This document shows positions 1 to 5,640 of a DNA stretch of 6,194 bases, piece after piece. This DNA is from Deltaproteobacteria bacterium (lineage in GTDB: Bacteria; Myxococcota_A; JAADFL01): contig JAADFL010000097.1 in NCBI GenBank assembly GCA_013152945.1, forward strand, positions 1-6,194, written 5' to 3'. The notes beneath the pieces were generated by a model, which was not told where the DNA came from, made no database searches, and saw only the letters and a program-made list of their open reading frames with translations. The translations under genes and the position numbers were made by a program. The first letter of the stretch is position 1; each line of letters starts with the position of its first letter.

Positions 1-517
1 CCTGGTACACGGCATTGCAATCAAGAGTTGAAGGCAGGTCATAACTAATAACGACAGCATGGTCTCCATGCCGGACAATGGTGTCGGTGTCGGTGTCCGT
101 GTCAGCGTCAGTGTCGCTATCTGTGTCGGCATCCGTATCAACGTCCGTGTCCGTGTCCGTGTCTGTGTCGCTATCAGTGTCGGCATCCGTATCAATGTCC
201 GTGTCCGTGTCTGTGTCGCTATCAGTGTCGGCATCCGTATCAACGTCCGTGTCAGTGTCTGTATCGCTATCTGTGTCGGCATCCGTATCAACGTCTGTGT
301 CAGTGTCTGTGTCCGTGTCTGTGTCGCTATCAGTGTCGGCATCCGTATCAACGTCTGTGTCGATGTCTGTGTCGATGTCTGTGTCGATGTCTGTGTCCGT
401 GTCGCTATCTCCACCACCCGACGAGCATCCTAAAATGCCCCATGACAGCGGCGTGGCCACTATAAGCGCGAGAATGGAAAGGTATAAGAGCAGGCCTGCT
501 TTCAGAAAAACCTTCAT
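1..517 (-). CDS. Asp-X dipeptide-repeat lipoprotein, C-terminus cut by window edge
   Basis: The reading frame from ATG at 517 is open to base 2 without a stop (172 codons visible), so the gene continues past the left edge. A strong Shine-Dalgarno, GGGAGGA, lies 7 bases before the ATG. The N-terminus has Lys, a hydrophobic stretch (about residues 8-30) and a lipobox ILGC with Cys31, so I predict a lipid-anchored envelope protein. After a short SSGGG spacer, residues 37-146 are Asp alternating with Thr, Ser, Ala, Val or Ile. From residue 147 the sequence becomes ordinary (IVRHGDHAVVISYD...), the start of a C-terminal domain that I cannot identify from 26 residues. The repeat probably acts as an extended acidic stalk, like Ser-Asp stalks of surface adhesins; this is an analogy, not homology. 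Plus-strand frames reading Val-Ser repeats here are shadows. The lipoprotein call is firm; the function is unknown. Confidence 0.8.
   Translation of the reverse strand, partial: MKVFLKAGLLLYLSILALIVATPLSWGILGCSSGGGDSDTDTDIDTDIDTDIDTDVDTDADTDSDTDTDTDTDTDVDTDADTDSDTDTDTDVDTDADTDSDTDTDTDIDTDADTDSDTDTDTDTDVDTDADTDSDTDADTDTDTDTIVRHGDHAVVISYDLPSTLDCNAVYQ
80..409 (-). repeat. Asp-X coding repeat with 48-78 bp higher-order modules
   Basis: The basic period is 6 bases (one Asp-X dipeptide). On top of it a block reading GTGTCGCTAT on the plus strand, usually followed by CAGTGTCGGCATCCGTATCA or a close variant, recurs at about 111, 165, 213, 261, 321 and 399. The spacings are 54, 48, 48, 60 and 78 bases, all multiples of six, so frame and Asp alternation are kept. 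At protein level the module reads roughly DVDTDADTDSDTD. The 361-392 part holds a 12-base subrepeat (GTCGATGTCTGT) encoding DIDT units. This looks like expansion by unequal exchange or replication slippage. Confidence 0.9.
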
Positions 518-596
518 GACGGCTTCCTCCCGGACAATGTTAAGTTATAGCATGAGCCAAGTTGATATTATTTTATTCTGAATTTTTTGATATCAT

Positions 597-637
597 AAAA
601 AAATCAGGACCTTGTCTATACAAAACTTGCAGGTCTG
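597..637 (-). terminator. possible Rho-independent terminator of the 3199-759 operon
   Basis: On the minus strand CAG-ACC pairs with GGT-C-CTG with one bulged base. An inner TTGT-ATAG-ACAA hairpin sits inside, with eight unpaired bases on one side, and seven T residues follow after one A. The site lies about 120 bases past the stop at 759 and before the gene starting at 517. The stem is imperfect, so the call is tentative. A smaller hairpin right after the stop (ACGGC-ACTAC-GCCGT, 742-756) has no T-tract. I found no convincing promoter for the 517 gene in the AT-rich bases 534-596. Confidence 0.35.
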
Positions 638-758
638 AAACGGGGCTTAGACTCGCTGTCTCCGACGGTGTATGAGTCATTCTAGACAACGAACATGACC
701 TTGTTTGACATCTTCATCCCCTTACTCCCCACCAGCATCGAACGGCACTACGCCGTCT

Positions 759-2309
759 TCAAGGGTGGTACTCGTACGCACCGATATCGGCGATGGCATT
801 ACCTGTTCCAGGTACGTCGTAGCGCGGCTTACCTTCGAAATCAAGGGATGGCGCCTTATTGTCGAGCGCCATGTCTATGCAAGGAGAACCTGCTTTTAGG
901 TGATAGTTCCAAGTGCTTTCCACGAACATGGGATCCAAATCGATGTTGCCGGAACCCGAGCCGCTCCAACCCCAGTGGACGTCACTGTTATTGACCAGGC
1001 AAGACGACTTCGAGTCGCATACTATCTCGCCCTTGTTGTTATAGTGGTAAAATATGGAATTGAAAATCATGACCGGTGCCGTACTCACTACAGAGATACC
1101 GTCTCCCACCTTGCTCGCCTCGTTGTCGGTCACCGTGCAGTTTATGATCGTAACCTCGCTGTCATAGAAGCGCATTGCCCCGCCCTCCTCTGCCGTGTTG
1201 TTGATCAATAATGAGTTGACGATGGTGGGAGAGGCCCCGCTTCGAGCGTAGATGCCTCCGCCCTGGCTCGTGGCCTGGTTGTAGAAGAAGAGGCAGTTAC
1301 GCACGGTAGGCGAAGCGCCTTGAATGAACATGCCGCCGCCATGGTAGTTGGGCCAATCCCCCTGGGCACGGCCATACGTGACGGTGAAACCATCGAGCAC
1401 GGAGTCAACTCCAGGCCCGGCATAAACCACGTGCCATACCTGCTCCTTGCCACCATCGTTACCCCGGCCGTCGAGCACGGTCTTGTGGAACACCCAGTTG
1501 CGCTGTTCACGTGCATCCTCTTTACCTGTGAAACCACCAAACACATCCACCCCTGCCTCGAGGTTCACGGTATCCTTGTGGTGGTCATCGTTTTCCAGGT
1601 TCGAACCATAGATATAATAGGTGCCTTCCGCCACCCAGACCTCGCATCCATCGGCTGCTCGTGCGGCATCTATACCTTGCTGGATCCCAGTGAAGGCAGT
1701 CTGCCATGAAAGGCCATCCGGGGTATTGGCGACCTGGGCCAGGTTCACATAGACCACGCAACGCGGCCTGGTTTCCTCTTCTGAAGTCGCATCGAAAGAG
1801 GCTTCCATCTCGGTATCGGCATCCACATCCCTAACGAGATCCGCGTCAGGTTCCATGTCGGCTTCCATTTCGGACTCGAATTTCGCTTCCGTATTAGGCG
1901 TATCCGTGTCCGTGTCCGTGTCCGTATCCGTGTCCGTGTCCGTATCCGTGTCCGTGTCCGTATCCGTGTCCGTGTCCGTATCCGTGTCCGTGTCCGTGTC
2001 CATATCCGTGTCCGTGTCCGTATCCGCGTCCGTGTCCGTATCCGTGTCCGTGTCCGTGTCTGTATCCGTGTCCGTGTCCGTGTCTGTATCCGTGTCCGTA
2101 TCCGCATCGGTATCGGTATCTGTGTCAATGTCAATATCCGTATCACCATCCCCGGCTTCTACACACCTGCCTTCACTCTCATCACATACCATATGAAGAT
2201 CCTCGCAGTCCTTGTCGGTCCTGCAATGCATTGGCTCGTCGTCTAGGAAGAGGCTGCAGCCACTCGTTATAATGAGCACGGCCACTGACATGAACCAAGA
2301 TCGAGCCAT
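759..2309 (-). CDS. lipoprotein with Asp-Thr stalk and C-terminal parallel beta-helix domain
   Basis: This is a 516-residue protein. I chose ATG 2309 because GGAGGA lies 7 bases upstream and the signal MARSWFMSVAVLIITSGC starts there; an in-frame ATG at 2327 would lie upstream of that ribosome site. Cys18 is the predicted lipidated residue (TSGC lipobox). A Cys-rich head follows (Cys29, 35, 42, 49; CRTDKDC...CDESEGRC), then residues 56-137 are almost pure Asp-Thr, and 138-180 form an acidic linker. Residues 184-516 resemble right-handed parallel beta-helix (pectate-lyase-like fold) proteins: a YVN...GLSWQTAFTGIQQGIDAA entry and EVWVAEGTYY, then GGG-turn repeats (HGGGMFI, QGGGIYA, EGGAM) with PTVRN/PTIVN/VTIIN strands. 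The end SPCIDMA...PRYD...ADIGAYEY matches the choice-of-anchor Q type terminus. I see no catalytic residues, so it may bind or display rather than cut glycans. It is likely co-transcribed with the gene at 2339-3199. Confidence 0.9.
   Translation of the reverse strand: MARSWFMSVAVLIITSGCSLFLDDEPMHCRTDKDCEDLHMVCDESEGRCVEAGDGDTDIDIDTDTDTDADTDTDTDTDTDTDTDTDTDTDTDTDADTDTDTDMDTDTDTDTDTDTDTDTDTDTDTDTDTDTDTDTDTPNTEAKFESEMEADMEPDADLVRDVDADTEMEASFDATSEEETRPRCVVYVNLAQVANTPDGLSWQTAFTGIQQGIDAARAADGCEVWVAEGTYYIYGSNLENDDHHKDTVNLEAGVDVFGGFTGKEDAREQRNWVFHKTVLDGRGNDGGKEQVWHVVYAGPGVDSVLDGFTVTYGRAQGDWPNYHGGGMFIQGASPTVRNCLFFYNQATSQGGGIYARSGASPTIVNSLLINNTAEEGGAMRFYDSEVTIINCTVTDNEASKVGDGISVVSTAPVMIFNSIFYHYNNKGEIVCDSKSSCLVNNSDVHWGWSGSGSGNIDLDPMFVESTWNYHLKAGSPCIDMALDNKAPSLDFEGKPRYDVPGTGNAIADIGAYEYHP
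1899..2144 (-). repeat. (Asp-Thr)n coding repeat with 18- and 24-bp periods
   Basis: Forty-one Asp-X dipeptides (residues 56-137) are encoded mostly by GAC/GAT and ACG. Across about 1900-2000 the order GAC ACG GAC ACG GAT ACG repeats, giving an 18-bp period visible as GTATCC recurring on the plus strand. At 2038-2061 and 2062-2085 there is an exact 24-bp tandem duplication. Rare substitutions (Ile, Ala, Met for Thr) lie mainly towards the N-terminal end of the tract. The low synonymous diversity suggests recent slippage expansion and likely length variation between strains. Confidence 0.9.
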
Positions 2310-2338
2310 ATGACATTCCTCCGTCAACCCTTACAACC

Positions 2339-3199
2339 TCAAGGTAACACAATGGAAATAGCAGCGCCTGCACCACCTGGACACGGCAGCACCATTGCCG
2401 TAACTCCTGAATCCCCGGGTTCCGGGGCCAACACGAACATCAAGACCGCGGCAACTGCTGCTCCACCCCCCAGGCCGAACAAGATGTCCGCTGCAAGCGC
2501 CTTGCTCTCGCTGGAGTCCTGGAGATCCTTCACAGCAGGATCTCCGGCATACCTGGAAGACGCATCGCTCCCATCCGAGTACGCAAGACCGCCCAAAACA
2601 CCTCCCGTGGCCCCTGCAACAACGGACAGCCCAACCATGACCCATGGAGTCCAGGACCATACGCCACTTGCGCTCTTCTCCCCTTTGCCGGTTCCAGAGC
2701 CGGATCCTCCTATCGCACCTGGCACACCGGACGTAATCTCGACAACCGCCTGTTTGATCGCTCCCACGAATCTGGACTCGTCGTCGGGTATCTCCTGACT
2801 CGTCCGCTCGACCACCCGCGCCTGCTTCACGTCCAAAAGGCTCAAGCTTAAAATGAACTCCTCTCCAAGCTTGCCTATCCTGGCAAGGGCAACATACTTC
2901 GCACCAAGGGCACCACCAATCTCCGCAAGACACGAGTCATCCGAACAGCCGGTCAGCTTGATCCGGTCCTCCTCCAAGGTGAGCATCGCCCTTATATCGG
3001 TCGAGCCTATCACCTCGAAAAGCCCAGAATCATGAAAGGCCGTGAGCAAAAGCTGGTTCAACGTGTTTACGGTACCCTTCTCCATCTTCACGTCAGCCTT
3101 GAGATCCATTACCGCAAGCTTAGGCTTTTCCCCTGCCTCTGCGGTAAGCACCCCGAAAAGCAACAGCACCAGGAGAGGCATGACCCTCGCGTACCTCAT
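2339..3199 (-). CDS. secreted TolB/CsgG-like N-terminal domain protein with C-terminal hydrophobic segments
   Basis: This is a 286-residue protein. ATG 3199 has AGGAG five bases upstream. Residues 1-22 form a Sec signal peptide (MRYARVMPLLVLLLFGVLTAEA), with no lipobox Cys. Residues 26-135 read like the periplasmic TolB/CsgG-type alpha/beta domain common in myxobacteria: PKLAVMDLKA, a helix to LLLTAFHDSGLFEVIGSTDI, then GCSDDSCLAEIGGALGAKYVALARIG, LSLSLLDVKQARVVERTS. The two Cys (85, 90) in GCSDDSC are typical of this group in my recollection. A Gly/Ser linker (160-178) leads to two hydrophobic segments (about 186-207 and 239-257) and a Gly-rich hydrophobic end. The domain usually serves as an envelope scaffold. 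Its stop lies 29 bases before the beta-helix lipoprotein start, so I infer an operon and a shared envelope role. The exact function is unknown. Confidence 0.85.
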   Translation of the reverse strand: MRYARVMPLLVLLLFGVLTAEAGEKPKLAVMDLKADVKMEKGTVNTLNQLLLTAFHDSGLFEVIGSTDIRAMLTLEEDRIKLTGCSDDSCLAEIGGALGAKYVALARIGKLGEEFILSLSLLDVKQARVVERTSQEIPDDESRFVGAIKQAVVEITSGVPGAIGGSGSGTGKGEKSASGVWSWTPWVMVGLSVVAGATGGVLGGLAYSDGSDASSRYAGDPAVKDLQDSSESKALAADILFGLGGGAAVAAVLMFVLAPEPGDSGVTAMVLPCPGGAGAAISIVLP

Positions 3200-3235
3200 A
3201 TCTTCTCCTGCATAAGAAATTCACACTTAAGGTAC

Positions 3236-3264
3236 TGGATAGCATACAGCAGCCAACGGATCAA
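3236..3264 (-). promoter_or_regulatory. weak sigma-70-like promoter candidate for the 3199 operon
   Basis: On the minus strand TTGATC (3264-3259) is followed after 17 bases by TATCCA (3241-3236), about 37 bases before the ATG at 3199. The match to TTGACA/TATAAT is poor (four and three of six), so this only marks the best spaced pair that I found. Confidence 0.2.
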
Positions 3265-3302
3265 GCTCACGTCCAAGGGGAAGAACACGCGCCCCTCACC
3301 CC

Positions 3303-3341
3303 GGCCTTCGGCCACCCCTCTCCCATTGCGTGGGCTAGGGG
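3303..3341. repeat. REP-like GC-rich double hairpin
   Basis: GGCC-TTC-GGCC (3303-3313) is followed by a larger hairpin: CCCCT-CT-CCCA (3315-3325), loop TTGCG, TGGG-CT-AGGGG (3331-3341), with a symmetric CT/CT internal loop. Such CCCCTCACCCC...CTCCC...GGG elements are often dispersed intergenically. Only one copy of this exact form is in the window, so dispersal cannot be shown here. Confidence 0.5.
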
Positions 3342-3393
3342 AAGAGGAATAATACACACCAGGTCAATTTATATTGGAAAAGAACTCCTCAAT

Positions 3394-3425
3394 CTCCTTT
3401 CGCCCATGAAATGGGAGAAAGGGAG
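3394..3425. repeat. second REP-like imperfect palindrome
   Basis: CTCC-TTTC-G-CCCAT (3394-3407), loop GAA, ATGGG-A-GAAA-GGGAG (3411-3425). The arms pair along 13 bases, with one bulged G and one G/A mismatch. It shares the CCCA...TGGG core with the hairpin at 3315-3341, about 70 bases away, so the two may be diverged copies of one family. No T-tract follows on either strand, so it is not an intrinsic terminator. Confidence 0.5.
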
Positions 3426-3543
3426 CAAGGGGGATAAAGGGCGGTTTGCAAACCACTGTGATCCCCTGGTTCAATGGTGCGTCCGGCGCAGCCCAGTTTC
3501 ATCCGCCCGGCGCACACTGTTTTAAAGGCACCTTTATCCTACT

Positions 3544-3597
3544 TTCTCCTTATAAAAAGGAGAATATATATTGACATTCTCCTTATAAAAAGGAGAA
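3544..3597 (+). promoter_or_regulatory. twin identical 21-bp palindromes overlapping the ATPase ribosome-binding site
   Basis: Two identical copies (3544-3564 and 3577-3597) each consist of TTCTCCTT, a 5-base centre ATAAA, and AAGGAGAA, a perfect 8-bp inverted repeat. Centre-to-centre distance is 33 bp, close to three DNA turns. The 12-bp spacer TATATATTGACA contains a perfect -35-like TTGACA, but no good -10 lies 16-18 bases after it; TATAAA occurs inside each palindrome. The AAGGAG of copy 2 is the only Shine-Dalgarno for the gene at 3599, three bases before its ATG. Two readings fit: a paired operator for a DNA-binding regulator (perhaps the ATPase itself), or an RNA hairpin that masks the ribosome site. 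Confidence 0.7.
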
Positions 3598-3598
3598 A

Positions 3599-4948
3599 AT
3601 GGCACCTATGGAAGCCGACTATGAGGCAAGATATAGGGAACTGTTGACTGAGATTCTGGTAACCTCCCTAGTGACCGAACCTCCTTCGTTCACTCCACGC
3701 CGCGTACATGGAACATTGAGCCTGCCGGGCAAGGCAACTGCTATCGTTGGTATTCGCAGGGCCGGCAAGACCACCTTCCTGCACCAGATCCGTTGCGAGC
3801 GGCTCAATAGGGGAACCCCGCTGGAATGGCTTCCGTACATCAACTTCGAAGATGAGCGCCTTGCAGGGTTGGAGGCGCGCCACCTCCATGTGCTTGTGGA
3901 CGTGTACTATCGCCGGTTCCCGGCTTTGCGCGGCAGGGAGCAGGTCACTTGGTGCTTCGATGAGATCCAAGTGGTTCCGGGCTGGGAGCGATTCGTCCGC
4001 AGGCTGCTGGATACCGAGAAGGTCGAGGTCTTCTTGAGTGGCTCGTCTGCAGCTCTATCGAGTCGAGAGGTGGCCACGAGCATGCGCGGCCGTGGGTGGG
4101 AAATCGTTATCCATCCTTTTAGTTTCGAGGAGTACCTACGCCATCACGAGTACGACATGCCTGACTCGCTCGATGCGATGACATCTTCCGAGCGATCGCA
4201 TCTCGAAAACGTGTTGCTCTCATACTTGAAGACCGGCGGGTTCCCGGAGGTTCAACGGCTCGGGCAAACCGACAGGCTGGCTCTGTTGGGCCAGTACGTG
4301 GACGTGGTGATGTTGCGGGACGTGATAGAGCGCCATAAGGTGTCTAACGTGGTGGCCCTGCGCTGGCTCGTACGGCACCTGCTTGGCAATCCTTGTGGGT
4401 CCTTCAGCGTAGAAAAGTTCTATAACACTTTGAAATCACAGGGAATAGCCATCTCACGCGATACGGTCCACCACTTGGTCGCATACCTGGAGGATTGCTT
4501 CCTCGTTCGCACATCCTGGGTGGAGGCATCGTCTGAACGCCGACGCATGGTCAACCCGCGAAAAGCATGCCCCGTGGACATGGGGCTCATCCCTGTGTTC
4601 GACCGGACAGGACGCGCCAACCAGGGACACATACTGGAAACCGCGGTTCGAATAGAGTTGGAACGTCGCCGCATGGAGGTGACCTATGTACGGACCCGGG
4701 ACGGTTACGAGGTAGATTTCTTGGCGCGCCGCGTCGGCGAGCACCCAGTATTGATCCAGGTGTGCGCCGAGCTCGATGACCCGCGGACCAGGGAGCGGGA
4801 GGTACGCGCTCTCTTGGCAGCCAAGGAGGAGCACCCTGAGGCCGAGCTGCACCTAGTCACCCTTACCCCCGAAAGCGCAACAGGCGTTCCCGAGACCATT
4901 CATGTCCACCCGGCGGCCGTGTGGCTGCTGAAAGACCGCGGATTCTAG
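3599..4948 (+). CDS. AAA_14/DUF4143 family ATP-binding protein
   Basis: This 449-residue protein is of normal length for the family and looks intact. An N-terminal P-loop domain has Walker A GIRRAGKTT (51-59), a conserved YINFEDERL (80-88), Walker B VTWCFDEIQ (116-124; Asp121, Glu122) and sensor-1-like FLSGSS (145-150), then GRGWEIVIHPFSFEEYL (164-180). LKTGGFPEV (210-218) leads to the DUF4143 part. The C-terminal portion resembles a PD-(D/E)XK fold: Glu347 (ILETAV), GYEVDFLA (369-376; Asp373) and LIQVC (385-389), with Cys at the usual catalytic Lys place, so nuclease activity is doubtful. The family is widespread, patchily distributed and of unknown role. The gene stands alone. ATG 3599 puts the AAGGAG only three bases away and ATG 3608 twelve, so the exact start is uncertain. 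Confidence 0.92.
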   Translation: MAPMEADYEARYRELLTEILVTSLVTEPPSFTPRRVHGTLSLPGKATAIVGIRRAGKTTFLHQIRCERLNRGTPLEWLPYINFEDERLAGLEARHLHVLVDVYYRRFPALRGREQVTWCFDEIQVVPGWERFVRRLLDTEKVEVFLSGSSAALSSREVATSMRGRGWEIVIHPFSFEEYLRHHEYDMPDSLDAMTSSERSHLENVLLSYLKTGGFPEVQRLGQTDRLALLGQYVDVVMLRDVIERHKVSNVVALRWLVRHLLGNPCGSFSVEKFYNTLKSQGIAISRDTVHHLVAYLEDCFLVRTSWVEASSERRRMVNPRKACPVDMGLIPVFDRTGRANQGHILETAVRIELERRRMEVTYVRTRDGYEVDFLARRVGEHPVLIQVCAELDDPRTREREVRALLAAKEEHPEAELHLVTLTPESATGVPETIHVHPAAVWLLKDRGF

Positions 4949-4964
4949 GTTTTACCCCATAAGG

Positions 4965-5067
4965 CACGGCGGGGAAAGGCACGGCGGGGGGCACGGCGGG
5001 GACGGAGGTCACGGCGGGGACGGAGGTCACGGCGGGGGTCACGGCGGGTCACGGCGGGGACGGAGGT
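4965..5067. repeat. G-rich minisatellite of CACGGCGGG / CACGGCGGGGACGGAGGT units
   Basis: CACGGCGGG occurs seven times in 103 bases (starts 4965, 4980, 4992, 5010, 5028, 5040, 5050). Three copies carry the ACGGAGGT extension that makes an 18-bp unit (4992-5009, 5010-5027, 5050-5067); the others are shortened or padded with AAAGG, GG or GGT. It begins 16 bases after the ATPase stop. The strand asymmetry (G-runs of 3-6 on the plus strand) gives some quadruplex potential, though loops of up to 14 bases make a stable one uncertain. Confidence 0.85.
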
Positions 5068-5121
5068 TGAGTCCAAACACAAACACGATCTTTCAGCATG
5101 AAACCATTTAATATCGTTAAC

Positions 5122-5149
5122 CTATCACTGTTTCACTATCACTGTTTCA
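5122..5149. repeat. 14-bp tandem duplication
   Basis: CTATCACTGTTTCA occurs twice head to tail with no mismatch. It lies between the minisatellite and the AbiEii remnant in non-coding DNA. It may be a slippage product; two copies are too few to suggest an iteron array. Confidence 0.7.
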
Positions 5150-5277
5150 CCACCCCGGTGCTTGGGTGCCTCCGTCTTTGACCCGGTTGGGATTGTCCGA
5201 TCCTGCCAAAATCTGAAAACCGGCTTTGTCAAAATTACAAATATGGTTTTAAAAATCTAACGGAAGAGGCCGAGCGT

Positions 5278-5532
5278 GTGGAGATCTTTCCCGGCTCTGT
5301 CGTGCCTCTTCCACGAATTGGTCATTTAATTGCAGTCAAGGTCTTATCCAGGGATGACCAAGCAAGGCCCCAGGACCTGTCGGATTTGAAAGCATTAATG
5401 GAAGAAGCTGGTCAAGACGACATCGAGCTGGCAAGAGAAGCATTGCGCCTGGTCGAAAGCAGGGGCTTCCACGGAGTTAAGTCGCTGCCGCAAGAGCTTC
5501 AGAGCTTGATGGAGCTTTTTTATGCTGCTTGA
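5278..5532 (+). pseudogene. C-terminal fragment of AbiEii-type nucleotidyltransferase toxin
   Basis: The frame encodes 84 residues from GTG 5278 to TGA 5530-5532. It matches the C-terminal third of AbiEii/AbiGii-type nucleotidyltransferases (type IV toxin family): VVPLPRIGHLIAVKVLSRDD, then RPQDLSDLKALM with the R-x-x-D-x-x-D-L pattern, then ELAREALRLVESRGFHG. The catalytic half with the Gly-Ser/Asp nucleotidyltransferase motif is missing. Family-like residues (NLTEEAERVEIFPG) continue in frame upstream of the GTG to about 5254, and the frame stays open to 5182, so the GTG is probably an internal codon and the 5' part was deleted. No AbiEi-type antitoxin gene is nearby. I infer a dead toxin remnant; a short expressed protein with a new role cannot be excluded. 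Confidence 0.7.
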
Positions 5533-5604
5533 GCCTTCTAACCATGAACCCTATAAAGATCCAGGAGTTCAAGTGTCCACTGATGCCTCCCCGTTCCATG
5601 GCAT

Positions 5605-5636
5605 AAAAATTAGGGCCGGGAGTAATAGCTCCGCCC
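5605..5636 (-). terminator. Rho-independent terminator of the coiled-coil lipoprotein gene
   Basis: On the minus strand, starting five bases after the stop, GGGC-GGAG pairs with CTCC-GCCC around loop CTATTA, with a two-base CG bulge, followed by TAATTTTT. The position and T-run fit termination of the 6138-5641 gene. Confidence 0.6.
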
Positions 5637-5640
5637 GCAA

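Larger units (their letters stand above)
3200..3598. other. 399-bp divergent intergenic region with hairpins and palindromes
   Basis: No credible gene lies here. It separates the minus-strand envelope operon (start 3199) from the plus-strand ATPase (start 3599), so it should hold promoters for both. It contains REP-like hairpins (3303-3341 and 3394-3425), a perfect 12-bp palindrome GGTTTGCAAACC at 3443-3454, a direct repeat CCGGCGCA at 3483-3490 and 3507-3514, and the twin palindromes at 3544-3597. The mix of GC-rich and AT-rich blocks suggests it was assembled from unrelated insertions. Confidence 0.8.
4949..5253. other. non-coding region with repeats, possible mobile-element remnant
   Basis: No gene is supported. 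It opens with the G-rich minisatellite (4965-5067) and then turns AT-rich. GACGGAGG at 5059-5066 is matched in inverse by CCTCCGTC at 5169-5176, and GGTCA (5047-5051) by TGACC (5179-5183), which could be degenerate inverted ends enclosing about 110 bp. CACC-CC-GGTG at 5151-5160 is a small palindrome. No transposase frame is present. The frame of the AbiEii fragment is open upstream to 5182, but its residues stop looking AbiEii-like before about 5254. Confidence 0.6.

Noticed and set aside
541-562. Sigma-54-like promoter TTGGCTCATGCTATAAC before the 517 gene (minus strand)
   Set aside because: The -12 GC element is missing at the required spacing, and no sigma-70 pair fits around TATAAC either.
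78-581. Plus-strand frame encoding a long Val-Ser repeat protein (also 59-433 and 1855-2196)
   Set aside because: These are antisense readings of the Asp-X coding tracts; the minus strand has signal peptides, lipoboxes and ribosome sites, while these lack any.
742-756. Hairpin ACGGC-ACTAC-GCCGT as terminator just after the 759 stop
   Set aside because: Only five base pairs and no following T-tract on the minus strand.
2331-2933. Alternative minus-strand frame of 200 residues
   Set aside because: It overlaps the TolB/CsgG-like gene in another frame, has a low-complexity Arg/Cys/Gly composition and no domain pattern.
3443-3454. GGTTTGCAAACC palindrome as an operator
   Set aside because: A single 12-bp palindrome far from both starts (about 145 and 245 bases), with no second copy; kept only as a note in the intergenic region.
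4965-5067. CRISPR-like array
   Set aside because: Units are 9-18 bp with no regular unique spacers and no cas gene nearby; it is a minisatellite.
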